Source: an uncultured Armatimonadota bacterium (GTDB taxonomy: Bacteria > Armatimonadota > Fimbriimonadia > Fimbriimonadales > Fimbriimonadaceae). Taken from it: 64,000 nucleotides of DNA. Location: assembly GCA_903927025.1 (NCBI GenBank), contig CAIYLG010000015.1, positions 124,001-188,000 of the forward strand, read 5' to 3'. The position numbers and the translations under genes were made by a program. Below are positions 25,033 through 34,442 of the stretch, one piece after another. Positions within the stretch are counted from its first letter, which is position 1, and the number at the start of each line of letters is the position of its first letter. The notes beneath the pieces were generated by a model, which did no database searches, was not told the origin of the DNA, and saw only the letters and a list, made by a program, of their open reading frames with translations.

Positions 25033-26769
25033 CTACTCGCACCGCAGATTCTCATCCCATTTCATTTCGTAACCTCGGCCATGGCTAACCAAAACGGCCT
25101 GGATTCGCACCTCGCTGCCACGGTGCAAAGGTTTTCCAAATGACTTGAATGGAATTTGAAGCGCAAGGATGTGCTTGAGGCCCGGCCTTTCCGAGCAACT
25201 CGCAATTCCAGTTGACAAGGAGGCCTTTTTCGAGAATCCGTATCGGACGGTTCCCGTCCAGTTCCCAACCTTCAGTTTGAGTAGCGGCCGATCAACCTCT
25301 GGAATCTTTCCTGACTCATACAGGTTGGCATCGCCATATTCCATCGGCACGAGACCGAAGTACAAACTCGACGCATCGCGGCAAGCATACAGGTCCGCCC
25401 ATTGTCGCTTAGAAGCTGACCTGAGCCGCCCATCAAGGCGATCCCAGGACTTCAGATGATCCGCTAGCGGGCTCCTGGGTGCTACCGGTAAAGCGTGCTT
25501 CGTCAAGCTTTGAGTTGACTGGTGAACCTGATCTGCGTGGAAGCCTTTGAGCACAGACTCCATTTGCGAATAGGTCCTTCCCTTTACGTCGACCAACCCA
25601 AAGTTCCAGTCTTCACCGTCTCCACGGCCCTTTGGCGGTTCATCCGAAAATTGAAACCAGTGCGCGCCAACCACGTAGGGAATTCCCGCCAATTGCCGCA
25701 GACAGTTGGCAAATCCAGATCCCCGCATCTCTTGAGTTTCCACCTTGGGAAAAGCGTTGCCGGTGTTTCGATTGCCAGACTGATTCTGGTTCGCTGAAAA
25801 GTAAAACTCAGTTACCATCAGCGGCTTCCCGGTCAAGGCGTAGAGGCTCTCAAAATAGCCAGTAGAGTAGGTGCCGTCAGTCCAATCCGCACCAGCATTG
25901 GTCGAGGTCACATCAGTCCATGGCGCTGACGCTTCGGCGGTGGCCATGTTGTAGTACTGGCAGTAGCGATCTCCTAGGATCAGGTGACTCGGGTCGTATC
26001 TCCGCACTAGGTCATGGACCTCGCGATAATATTCGCTAGCAAGCTTGAAGTTGAAATCGTGAACAGCGCGGATTCCACTTGTTCCTGCTTTCAGCCAAAT
26101 CTTCGTAGTTGCGGCTAGGTCCTCAAACGAGGTGGCGTCTGTCTTCCACTCGCGCAGAAATGCAGAATAATTTCCACCATAGGTCTTGCGAATCGACTCA
26201 ACCAGAGCCAGCTTTCCTGGTGCGCCCTTTTTGAATCCGAAATAGGTGATAAACAGCGTGTCGTCCCACCAGCCGAGTTCATTATCAGTGAAATAGCCGA
26301 TGAGCTTGGGGTCGTCCCGGTGCTTCGGGATGAGATCGGCCGCAGCCTTTGCAATGATTGTCTTTGACTCAGTCGAAAAGAGGTCGTGCCAGGGAGCCTT
26401 GTCATAACTTCCCAAATGGAGGACTTCGGTGTAGGGAAATTGTCCCCTGAAGGGCTCAGGTTGCGACCAGCCACCAAGCGTGTTGATGCCCCAAGCGTGA
26501 AATTTTCGGGTTGTGTCTGCTGCCCACGCTTCGTTACTGCCGAACAGCCCTATGCCGTCGTAATTTGGGTTATCTGGCTTGCCTTTATCTCCAATCCCTA
26601 CACAATCCACGCCCAGGCTCCACAACCTTTGTCCACCCGGTGCACTTAGCCACCAGACGCCATTCTTTGACTCGACTCCAAACCTGTCGGGAGTTAACTT
26701 CGCCGGACACACAAGCAAGCCAGTCAGAAAAGCAGGGGCAAAGAGGCCGAAAAGCGAAGTCATGGACAT
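25033..26769 (-). CDS. Secreted TIM-barrel glycoside hydrolase (agarase/beta-galactosidase-like) with C-terminal binding domain
   Basis: 578 residues. A signal peptide (about 1-22) precedes DRFGVESKNGVWWLSAPGG and a TIM barrel. IGYFTDNELGWWDD places a probable acid/base Glu164, and KPLMVTEFYFSA places a probable nucleophile Glu321, consistent with clan GH-A. The C-terminal 150 residues (DRLDGRLRSASKRQWADLYACRD...) resemble a CBM9-like or DOMON-like sugar-binding sandwich. Family assignment within clan A is uncertain; agarase-like or GH42-like are the best guesses. No operon partner. Confidence 0.7.
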   Translation of the reverse strand: MSMTSLFGLFAPAFLTGLLVCPAKLTPDRFGVESKNGVWWLSAPGGQRLWSLGVDCVGIGDKGKPDNPNYDGIGLFGSNEAWAADTTRKFHAWGINTLGGWSQPEPFRGQFPYTEVLHLGSYDKAPWHDLFSTESKTIIAKAAADLIPKHRDDPKLIGYFTDNELGWWDDTLFITYFGFKKGAPGKLALVESIRKTYGGNYSAFLREWKTDATSFEDLAATTKIWLKAGTSGIRAVHDFNFKLASEYYREVHDLVRRYDPSHLILGDRYCQYYNMATAEASAPWTDVTSTNAGADWTDGTYSTGYFESLYALTGKPLMVTEFYFSANQNQSGNRNTGNAFPKVETQEMRGSGFANCLRQLAGIPYVVGAHWFQFSDEPPKGRGDGEDWNFGLVDVKGRTYSQMESVLKGFHADQVHQSTQSLTKHALPVAPRSPLADHLKSWDRLDGRLRSASKRQWADLYACRDASSLYFGLVPMEYGDANLYESGKIPEVDRPLLKLKVGNWTGTVRYGFSKKASLSTGIASCSERPGLKHILALQIPFKSFGKPLHRGSEVRIQAVLVSHGRGYEMKWDENLRCE

Positions 26770-27008
26770 TAGCCTATGACATTCAGGTACGGACCCATTT
26801 CAGGCGTATTTCTACTTAATGTCCGCCAACGTGGAGCGATCTGATCATAGGTCAAATTGCAAACTCTCGATCCAATAGCAATCCGAAACAACACCACAGT
26901 CAAGTTATAGCGATCCACGACGACTTAGGCAAGTATTCCGTTCATCGAATCTGTCGAGGGCAGATTTGCAAAAATGAGAGTAGCCTTACAAAGAAGCACC
27001 GACACAAA

Positions 27009-27043
27009 AATCGGGGCAAGGCGTCTGCCGCCTCGCCCCAATT
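27009..27043 (-). terminator. Rho-independent terminator of the Asp-box protein gene
   Basis: On the minus strand a GC-rich hairpin (27043-27011, one internal A-C mismatch) is followed by a T-run (27010-27006). The gap 26770-27008 otherwise holds only unassigned AT-rich sequence that must include the promoter of the upstream hydrolase gene. Confidence 0.7.
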
Positions 27044-27059
27044 CTCAGGAAATTGGATC

Positions 27060-30000
27060 CTACTTTGAGAGGGTTATCTGCGGTATTCCCGCTTTGGCCA
27101 GCTTGGTGTTTAGCTCCGGAATCTCTTTGTTCTGAATTGCCTGAAGCTGCTTCTCCAAGTTGGCCAGATTCTTCAGCACCGCATTGGCAGCATCTCGAAC
27201 AGGCTGGCTCGGAGCCAAGTCGCCAAATTCGACTTTCGAGAGATAGTTCAGGGCCTGACCCTGCAACCCACCAAACGTTGCGCTTCCCGATCCGCCAAAT
27301 CCGAACACACTGTGCTGCGCTTTGGAGCCACCGATTTTGTCAATCTTCTCCAGGAGCGCATCCACTGCCGCGCTGAGGTCTTTGGGCAGCTTCGCCTTTT
27401 GGACTTCAGCAACTTTTGCACGGACAGATGCCACCGCGCCGATACCTGACATGGCCCTCTTGTCGCCCTCATACAGCTCGATCTGGAACTTGTGCTGCTC
27501 CGCAAGATCTCGCAACGATGCGGGTGACCGAGGATCGTTCTTTACCGACACCTTCTGGGAATACTTCTTCCCTTCTACAGTAAGCGTGACGGTATAGACG
27601 CCGGGGAACACGAGCGGCCCCTGCGGGGAGGTCGGGGTGAGGAACGGAGTCGCGCTGATGTCGTAGTCGTGCGAGAAAGAAGGCGGGTTATCGTATCGGA
27701 GATCCCAGTTGATTCTGTTCGTCCCAAGCTCGGTTGGCAGCGGCTTCGGAATCTCTTTCCAGAAGTCAGGTAGGGGCTGAAGATCTTCCTTCACTGGAGC
27801 CAGTGGCTCGCTGGAGTAATGGCGAACTGAGTTCCCTTTGCTGTCAAATACATCAATCGTAATGGGCGCACTTGGCTTATTCCCCAGATAGTAGTAGATC
27901 AGCGCTCCAGGAGGGGCATTGAGAGAGTGAGGCACCTCCGGTGGCATCGGTGTGTCCTGGTTCACGTTCCGACGAACTCGAACTGCATCCCCAGGGGCGA
28001 ACAGGTAGGCGGAACCTAGGTCCGTTCCTACTTGGCGCAACGGCGAAATGTCGTCCAATACCCAGAAGCTGCGACCGTATGTGCCGACAACGAGGTCATT
28101 GTCCTTGACGATGATGTCTCGGTAAGACGTATTGGGTGAATTGAGCCTTAGCGACTGCCAGTTTTTGCCGTCATCAAAGCTGACGTAGATAGAGCTCTCC
28201 GTGCCGAGGAACAAGAGACCATCCTTTTTGGTATCCGCGCGGATAACGTTGGCATGACTCCCAGTGATCTCATCCGTCGGCAACCCTTTTACGATTTTCT
28301 TCCAGGTCTTGCCGAAGTCCTTTGTGCGATAGACGACCGGGTTGTCGTTGGTCGCAACAACCGCATAGGCAGTCGCCAAGTCAGTGTGGCTGGATTCGAT
28401 GCAGGCGATGGATCTCTTGGAGTCAGGGATATTGACGTCGTCCCATGTCTTTCCATGGTCCATGGTCAGCTTGATCGTTCCATTGCTGATCCCCGCCCAG
28501 ATGACACCGCCATTAAGACTGCTTGGTGAGAGCGATGAAATCGCGCCAAATCCGCCTGAACCACGCTGGCCCTCACTGTCCATGAGTTCCTGCGCCCGTT
28601 CCATTGCATCCTTCTGATTGAAAAACTGATCATGAGTGTCGCGGTCCTCATCTTCGTCGTGCTCGATCTCGCGCTCATTGGCCTTCTTTTTGGGCGGAAC
28701 CGGTTTGTCCTTCTTCGGCACCTCTGGCTTCGGAGGAACATATCCCTTGGGGAAGCTCAGGTCTCCGCCAAGCTTGTGCCAAGTTCTTCCCCCGTCCACC
28801 GACGACATCAGGAACTGATAGCCCAAGAACAGCTCATGGGGATTTGTGGGTGAGAACTGGATCGGCTGATTGAAGTCATGCCGGAGCTTGAGCGTTGGGT
28901 CATTGTCCGGACTGATGCTCACATACTGGCCCGATGGGAAGCTCTGCTTGATGACGTCGTTCTGTTGCCCTGTCGAGTACAGGACGTTCGGATTGAGCGG
29001 ATCGACCGTGATCGAGCCCCACTCCCAGCCAGGGTTTGGACTCCAGTCCAAAGGCGTGATTTCGCCATAGTTCCCCCGACTGCTCATGCCGATGGCTCCA
29101 GAATCCTGCATGGTTGCGTAGATCCAATACGGCCAGGAGTTGCTCACCGCGATGTGATAGAACTGGCCATTCGCGATGTTGTACCAACCGCTCCACGTCT
29201 TTCCGCCATCCAACGAGACGGTTGGACCCTGATCCACACCAAGGAACAGTCTGTTTCCATCGGTGGGATCCACCCACATCTGTTGAGGGTCGTCTCCCCC
29301 TGGAGCACCCTTGAATCCGGTGAACGTCTTTCCGCCGTCATGGGAGATGTACGAACAGGTGTTCAGAACATAAACCGTGTCTGGGTCCTTAGAGTTTGTG
29401 TAGACGCCGCAGTTGTAGCCGCCCTGTCCATTGCGGATTCGGTTGTCCTCCTTGTCCATACGCGCCCAGCTGTCGCCACCGTCATCGGAACGCCAAAGAC
29501 CCGCATTGCTTACATAAAACACGCGCTTAGAATTCGTGTGCATGGCAACGGAAATGCTCGACTTTCCACTAAGCGCACCAGACAGCCCGTCGCCTTTCAC
29601 TTGCTTCCAGGTGACACCACCATCCGTAGATTTCACAATTCCGGTGCCCGTGAATGCCCCTGGGGCACTCTTCTCCTCCCCGCCGGAGCTGGTACTGCAG
29701 TGCCTCTGGGTAACCGCAAAGATGACATTTGGGTTCTCAAAATCTCGGGAGAAATCCTGAACACCCGTGATGTTGTCCGTAATCAGCGTCTTCTTCCACG
29801 TCTTGCCACCATCGGTGCTGCGATAGCCACCACGCTTAGATGTGGGCGCCTTCTGATCGCCGAGCACGGCAACGAGAAGCGTATTCGGATCCTTGGGATC
29901 CACAAGAATCCTGGGCACCTGCATCGCGAAGTCGAGCCCGATGTGGGTCCAGGTCTTACCTGCATCAGCCGATCGATAAATCCCGTTCCCTTCGTTGTGA

Positions 30001-30380
30001 CCTCCTCCCGTCGTTCCATCCCCAAGGCCAACATAGACGATGTTGGGATCGCTGGGAGCGACACTCACAGATCCGATGGCACATGCATCTTTGATTTCGT
30101 CAAAGATGGGTTCCCACGTAATTCCTGCGTTGGTCGTTTTCCAGAGTCCACCTCCAGGGGTGCCAGCATAGAACACGCCAGGCTGGCCAATCGCTCCCCC
30201 CACAGCAGAGACGCGACCGCCCCGAAACGGGCCGATGTTCCGCCATACGAGGCCGCTGTAGGCGTTAGGACTCACCGTTCGGAGAGTGCTTTTCATGCCG
30301 ACTGGCGATAAGGGAGTGGCTGCGCAGACGGCGGCAAGCGCCACAGCAAGGGTTGAGAGGGCAACAGTCTTTCGATTCAT
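27060..30380 (-). CDS. Large exported BNR/Asp-box beta-propeller protein (sortilin/VPS10-like)
   Basis: 1106 residues from ATG 30380. A signal peptide (about 1-24) is followed by two propeller-like blocks with about eleven Asp boxes (S/T-x-D-x-G-x-T/S-W). Examples are SADAGKTW, STDGGKTW, STDGGVTW, SDDGGDSW, SLDGGKTW, SVDGGRTW, TMDHGKTW and TKDFGKTW. Between the blocks is a charged linker (KKDKPVPPKKKANEREIEHD). The C-terminal 300 residues hold an Ig-like segment and helices. Such proteins are annotated as glycosyl hydrolases or sortilin-like, but catalysis is unproven. Divergent from the peptidase operon. Confidence 0.85.
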   Translation of the reverse strand: MNRKTVALSTLAVALAAVCAATPLSPVGMKSTLRTVSPNAYSGLVWRNIGPFRGGRVSAVGGAIGQPGVFYAGTPGGGLWKTTNAGITWEPIFDEIKDACAIGSVSVAPSDPNIVYVGLGDGTTGGGHNEGNGIYRSADAGKTWTHIGLDFAMQVPRILVDPKDPNTLLVAVLGDQKAPTSKRGGYRSTDGGKTWKKTLITDNITGVQDFSRDFENPNVIFAVTQRHCSTSSGGEEKSAPGAFTGTGIVKSTDGGVTWKQVKGDGLSGALSGKSSISVAMHTNSKRVFYVSNAGLWRSDDGGDSWARMDKEDNRIRNGQGGYNCGVYTNSKDPDTVYVLNTCSYISHDGGKTFTGFKGAPGGDDPQQMWVDPTDGNRLFLGVDQGPTVSLDGGKTWSGWYNIANGQFYHIAVSNSWPYWIYATMQDSGAIGMSSRGNYGEITPLDWSPNPGWEWGSITVDPLNPNVLYSTGQQNDVIKQSFPSGQYVSISPDNDPTLKLRHDFNQPIQFSPTNPHELFLGYQFLMSSVDGGRTWHKLGGDLSFPKGYVPPKPEVPKKDKPVPPKKKANEREIEHDEDEDRDTHDQFFNQKDAMERAQELMDSEGQRGSGGFGAISSLSPSSLNGGVIWAGISNGTIKLTMDHGKTWDDVNIPDSKRSIACIESSHTDLATAYAVVATNDNPVVYRTKDFGKTWKKIVKGLPTDEITGSHANVIRADTKKDGLLFLGTESSIYVSFDDGKNWQSLRLNSPNTSYRDIIVKDNDLVVGTYGRSFWVLDDISPLRQVGTDLGSAYLFAPGDAVRVRRNVNQDTPMPPEVPHSLNAPPGALIYYYLGNKPSAPITIDVFDSKGNSVRHYSSEPLAPVKEDLQPLPDFWKEIPKPLPTELGTNRINWDLRYDNPPSFSHDYDISATPFLTPTSPQGPLVFPGVYTVTLTVEGKKYSQKVSVKNDPRSPASLRDLAEQHKFQIELYEGDKRAMSGIGAVASVRAKVAEVQKAKLPKDLSAAVDALLEKIDKIGGSKAQHSVFGFGGSGSATFGGLQGQALNYLSKVEFGDLAPSQPVRDAANAVLKNLANLEKQLQAIQNKEIPELNTKLAKAGIPQITLSK

Positions 30381-30559
30381 AGGGCAGAGTAGGAGGGCAG
30401 ATTGGATTGGGTGATAAGGACTCAGATCCACTCAAGTCCACACGGTCAGCTGTTCATTACGAACAGTGGTGCCACGTACGTGCCGACATTGGCACGGGTT
30501 GCGACCGTATAGGGAGTGGCGCACAGTCTGCGCAACTTGAAACTAAGGATAATGGACCC

Positions 30560-32008
30560 ATGGCCGAAGCCGATAGCAACACAACCAAGAAAGCTGAAGA
30601 AAAAGTCATTTCTTACGCAATTCAACCGGAAGCAGACCCGATTGTCACTCAGCATGCCCAGGGCAAGCTGAAGTACACCGCGACAGTCGGAATGATCCCA
30701 ATCAAGGATGCGCTTGGTGAGGTGAAGGCTGGGATTTTCTACACCGCCTACACCGTGGAATCCAACAAGCCGCGCCCGCTGACGTTCAGCTTCAATGGCG
30801 GTCCTGGCAGCAGCTCCGTTTGGCTGCACCTTGGTGCACTGGGTCCAAAGCGTGTGAAGCTTGGTGACGAAGGCGAGGCTTTGAACGCGCCTTACGAGTT
30901 AGTTGACAACCCCGAGTCTTGGCTCCCGTTTACGGACCTTGTGTTTATCGACCCAGTGGGAACCGGCTTCAGTCGCAGCGTCAAATTGGAGGATGAAAAG
31001 TCATTTTGGGGACTCAAAGGGGATGTCGACTCCGTTGCCGAATTCATCCGCAACTACCTAACGAAATTTGAGCGCTGGCTTAGCCCGCTTTACATTGCGG
31101 GCGAATCTTACGGCACCACCCGAGCTGCCGGACTCAGCGATGCGCTGATGGATAGGGGGATCGGGCTCAAAGGTCTCGTACTGATCAGCAGCATCCTCAA
31201 CTTTCAGACGGCACGCTTCCAGCGCGGCAACGATCTGCCGTTTCTTCTCTTCCTTCCCACCTACACCGCGACCGCCTACTACCACGGCAAACTACCCGCA
31301 GACCTTCAGAAAAAGAAGCTTGAGGAAGTTCTTGCAGAAGTCGAAGCGTTCTGCGACAGCGAGTACCTTGTCGCCCTCAATCAGGGAACGGCGCTGCCGA
31401 GCGACAAGCGCGACCAGGTTGTCGAAAAGCTCGCACGCTATACCGGATTGGACCCGCAGTACGTTGATCTGACGGACCTCCGAATCAACATCCATCGGTT
31501 CTGCAAGGAGCTGCTGAGGAGAGAAGGACGAACCGTCGGTCGGCTAGATTCTCGATACAAAGGCATTGATGCGACCGGGGTCAATGAGATGCCAGAGTTT
31601 GACCCATCAACTGTCATCGCCCCTGCGTACACCCACTGCCTGAATGACTATGTTCAGCGCGAATTGGGCTACAAATCGAACCTTCCCTACTACATTTCCA
31701 ATCCTCATCAGCTTTGGGCAAGCTGGACCTGGGGAGACGCCGGTGCGGGATATCCGGACACCAGCGAAGCGCTTCGTCGAACCTTGAGCAAGAACAACTT
31801 CATGAAGGTGTTCATCGCCAACGGCTACTACGACCTCGCGACGCCCTATTTTGCAACACGATACACGCTGAACCACATGTCGTTGGATCCAACCCTACAG
31901 GGCAACATCGAAAACGGATTCTACGAGTCGGGGCACATGATGTATGTCCACGCGAAGGAATTGGCACAGCTAAAGACTGACGTCGAGAAGTTCTACAAGA
32001 AGTCGTAA
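30560..32008 (+). CDS. S10 family serine carboxypeptidase
   Basis: 482 residues from ATG 30560, with GGAT/GGA upstream. The oxyanion motif TFSFNGGPGSSSVWLH (75-90), nucleophile Ser183 in AGESYGTTRAAGL, Asp in FIANGYYDLATPYFA and His in ESGHMMYVH complete the triad. Unlike most S10 enzymes it has no visible signal peptide; the N-terminus is polar (MAEADSNTTKKAEEK), so it may be cytoplasmic. It removes C-terminal residues from peptides, usually best at acid pH. First gene of a tight operon with a UlaG-like and an M20 gene, suggesting peptide turnover. Confidence 0.9.
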   Translation: MAEADSNTTKKAEEKVISYAIQPEADPIVTQHAQGKLKYTATVGMIPIKDALGEVKAGIFYTAYTVESNKPRPLTFSFNGGPGSSSVWLHLGALGPKRVKLGDEGEALNAPYELVDNPESWLPFTDLVFIDPVGTGFSRSVKLEDEKSFWGLKGDVDSVAEFIRNYLTKFERWLSPLYIAGESYGTTRAAGLSDALMDRGIGLKGLVLISSILNFQTARFQRGNDLPFLLFLPTYTATAYYHGKLPADLQKKKLEEVLAEVEAFCDSEYLVALNQGTALPSDKRDQVVEKLARYTGLDPQYVDLTDLRINIHRFCKELLRREGRTVGRLDSRYKGIDATGVNEMPEFDPSTVIAPAYTHCLNDYVQRELGYKSNLPYYISNPHQLWASWTWGDAGAGYPDTSEALRRTLSKNNFMKVFIANGYYDLATPYFATRYTLNHMSLDPTLQGNIENGFYESGHMMYVHAKELAQLKTDVEKFYKKS

Positions 32009-32017
32009 GGCAGAGTC

Positions 32018-32854
32018 ATGGCAGAAAGCAACACTCACCAAGCACTTATCGACGAGGTCAACCACGCGCAAGTCCCTTACGGGACATGCGCGCTCTGGTG
32101 GCTTGGGCAGCACAGCTTCATCGTGAAGCTGGGAGAAGCGGTCATCTACATCGACCCTTATCTCACCCCCAACGATGCGCGAAATACGCCTCCATTCCTG
32201 AAGCCCGAAGAAGTTACGAACGCAGCCATTATCATCGGCACCCATGACCACAGCGACCATATCGATCGTCCGATTTGGCCAGACTTGGCAAAAGCTTCCC
32301 CAGAAGCCGTGTTCGTGATGCCAATGCAGGTTCGCGACGAATTGGCGAGGATCCTTGGTGTTCCGTCGAACAAAGCGATCGGAGTAGATGAAGAGATCGT
32401 CACAACCATTGCCGATATCAAAATCACGGCGATTCCGGCAGCCCACGAACTGCTGGTGAAGGACACAGTCACCGGATTTCATGAGTGCCTCGGTGTGATC
32501 ATTGAAGGCAACGGCTTCTGTCTCTATCACGCTGGTGACACGTGCATCTACGAAGGAATACAGGACCGACTTCGAAAGTGGAAACTTGACCTAGCGCTGC
32601 TGCCAATCAACGGCCGGGACGCTGCTCGACTTCGATCTGGCTGTATCGGAAATATGACTTACCAGGAGGCAGTGGACCTTGCTGGCGCCGTCAAGCCGGG
32701 ACTCACCATTCCGACTCACTGGGACATGTTCAACGGCAACACGGAGAACCCACAGCTATTCCTCGACTACATTCAGGTCAAATATCCCAATCTCAAGGCT
32801 GAGATTCCCATTCACGTCAAGCAGACCCACGTGCGCTCCAGCGCAGCCCACTAA
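32018..32854 (+). CDS. UlaG-like metallo-beta-lactamase-fold hydrolase
   Basis: 278 residues, starting 9 nt after the S10 stop. The metal motif GTHDHSDHID (about 74-83) and LLPINGRDAARLRSGCIGN plus MTYQEAVDLAGAVKPG match L-ascorbate-6-phosphate lactonase (UlaG) and its homologues. It is cytoplasmic, with one or two Mn/Zn ions. The surrounding peptidases and the absence of ula genes argue against ascorbate use, so the substrate is open (a lactone or phosphodiester-like compound). Confidence 0.85.
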   Translation: MAESNTHQALIDEVNHAQVPYGTCALWWLGQHSFIVKLGEAVIYIDPYLTPNDARNTPPFLKPEEVTNAAIIIGTHDHSDHIDRPIWPDLAKASPEAVFVMPMQVRDELARILGVPSNKAIGVDEEIVTTIADIKITAIPAAHELLVKDTVTGFHECLGVIIEGNGFCLYHAGDTCIYEGIQDRLRKWKLDLALLPINGRDAARLRSGCIGNMTYQEAVDLAGAVKPGLTIPTHWDMFNGNTENPQLFLDYIQVKYPNLKAEIPIHVKQTHVRSSAAH

Positions 32855-32860
32855 ACACCC

Positions 32861-34264
32861 ATGGCAGAACTCCAAGCAACCTGGATTGAATGGCTGAACA
32901 GTAGAAAATCCTCCTCTCTAGAGGAACTGTTAACCTTCCTCCGGATTCCGTCTATTTCGACAGCAGATGCTCATATAGAAGACGTCCTGAAGGCGGCGCA
33001 GTGGGTGGCGGAAAAGTTGACCACGGCCCATCTTGAGAACGTTGATATCGTCCCGACCGGAGTGCACGCCTGCGTTTATGCAGACTGGCTCCACGCGCCG
33101 GGCAAACCCACGGTGCTGATTTACGGTCACTTTGATGTGCAGCCCGCCGATCCACTTGAGCTTTGGGAGAGCCCACCGTTTGAGCCAGTCATCAAAGACG
33201 GATGCATCGTCGCCCGAGGGGCATCCGACATGAAGGCGAACGTTCTCCTTTCGATCCTCGCGGTCGAGTCGATGCTTGCCACGATTGGATCGCTTCCTGT
33301 CAACGTAAAATTCTTACTTGAGGGACAGGAGGAGATCGGAAGCCGAGACCTTGGCCCATTCGTCTCGGCGAATATCGACCGATTGGCCTGCGATATCGTG
33401 CTGACTCCCGATGGAGGCCAGTGGTCTGCCGATACCCCTGCGATGCTGATGGGCACCAAAGGAATGTGCGCCCTGCAAATCGACATAGAGACTGCTTCGA
33501 TGGACCTTCACTCCGGTATGTATGGTGGCGCAGTTCCAAACGCACTCCATGCCTTTGCGGAGTTAGTTGCATCTTTCCACGATAAAGATGGACAAATCCT
33601 AGTAGATGGCTTCTTCGATCAGGTGGTTTCGCTCACAGAAAAAGACCGCGAAGAGATCTTAAGGGTCCCTTTCGATGCAGCTGACTACCAGAGCCAGATT
33701 GGAATCGACGCGCTCGTTGGGGAGCCAAACTACTCCACCTACGAAAGAGCATGGTCCCGCCCAACTCTTGAAATTAACGGCCTTTGGGGCGGCTACCAAG
33801 GAGATGGAGTCAAGACTGTAATCCCTGCACAAGCTCATGCTAAGGTCACCTGCCGGCTCGTGGCTGGTCAGGAACCAGAGGATGTCTTGGCATGCCTTAC
33901 CCAACATATTCACAAGCACTCCCCCCTAGGTGCAAGGGTCACCGTCTCTCCTTTACAAGGCACGGCAAGAGCTTATAGAATGCCGGCAGACAACGCAGCG
34001 GTTGAGGCCGTAGCATCTGTGCTTGAAACGCACTACGGCCGACCACCTTACTACATCGGCATCGGAGGCACGCTGCCGATCATGGATATGTTCCTGCAGG
34101 ATCTAAACGCTTACACCATTGACTGCGGCTTTTCATTGGACGATGAAAAGATCCATAGTCCGAACGAATTCACTCGGATCGCCAACTTTGAGCGAGGCGC
34201 GGAGGTGTACGGACACTTCTTTGAAAGGCTTGGCCAGTTCGAGTCAGGAAAATTTAAGCCTTAA
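32861..34264 (+). CDS. M20 family metallopeptidase (dipeptidase-like)
   Basis: 467 residues, starting 6 nt after the UlaG-like stop. Metal and catalytic motifs are YGHFDVQPAD, ARGASDMKAN, EGQEEIGSRDL, LTPDGGQW and the dimerisation-domain segment ETASMDLHSGMYGGAVPNAL. It groups with the M20 dipeptidase/CNDP-like branch that hydrolyses dipeptides or acyl-amino acids in the cytoplasm. Forms an operon with the S10 carboxypeptidase, which would feed it small peptides. Confidence 0.9.
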   Translation: MAELQATWIEWLNSRKSSSLEELLTFLRIPSISTADAHIEDVLKAAQWVAEKLTTAHLENVDIVPTGVHACVYADWLHAPGKPTVLIYGHFDVQPADPLELWESPPFEPVIKDGCIVARGASDMKANVLLSILAVESMLATIGSLPVNVKFLLEGQEEIGSRDLGPFVSANIDRLACDIVLTPDGGQWSADTPAMLMGTKGMCALQIDIETASMDLHSGMYGGAVPNALHAFAELVASFHDKDGQILVDGFFDQVVSLTEKDREEILRVPFDAADYQSQIGIDALVGEPNYSTYERAWSRPTLEINGLWGGYQGDGVKTVIPAQAHAKVTCRLVAGQEPEDVLACLTQHIHKHSPLGARVTVSPLQGTARAYRMPADNAAVEAVASVLETHYGRPPYYIGIGGTLPIMDMFLQDLNAYTIDCGFSLDDEKIHSPNEFTRIANFERGAEVYGHFFERLGQFESGKFKP

Positions 34265-34340
34265 GCAAGAACTTCTCCCACATGAAAATTTCATAGAATC
34301 GGTGTGTTCGCAAAACCCTCCGTGGTATTATCTCCCTCCA

Positions 34341-34380
34341 ACGGCCAGTCGCTCAATGTAGAGCGTGCTGGCCCGTTTTT
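34341..34380 (+). terminator. Rho-independent terminator after the peptidase operon
   Basis: Stem 34341-34354 with 34361-34376 (small bulges, 6-nt loop) followed by TTTTTATTT. It ends the S10-UlaG-M20 operon 76 bp after its last stop and separates it from the M13 gene. Confidence 0.75.
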
Positions 34381-34442
34381 ATTTGTCCTTAGAGGCGCTC
34401 AGGAACTGGAGATTGTTCTCGGCTGAGATATCCTTGGAACTC

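Noticed and set aside
28878-30311. 477-codon plus-strand open frame inside the Asp-box protein gene
   Set aside because: It lies fully opposite a gene with clear repeats and a signal peptide; its translation is Arg/His/Val-rich with no domain, typical of a GC-rich shadow frame.
32018-32854. Naming the gene ulaG
   Set aside because: The fold matches but there are no ascorbate-pathway genes, and the operon partners are peptidases.
34321-34340. TATTAT at 34326-34331 as a promoter for the M13 gene
   Set aside because: A terminator hairpin begins about 10 bp later and no -35 is spaced correctly, so transcripts from here would stop at once.
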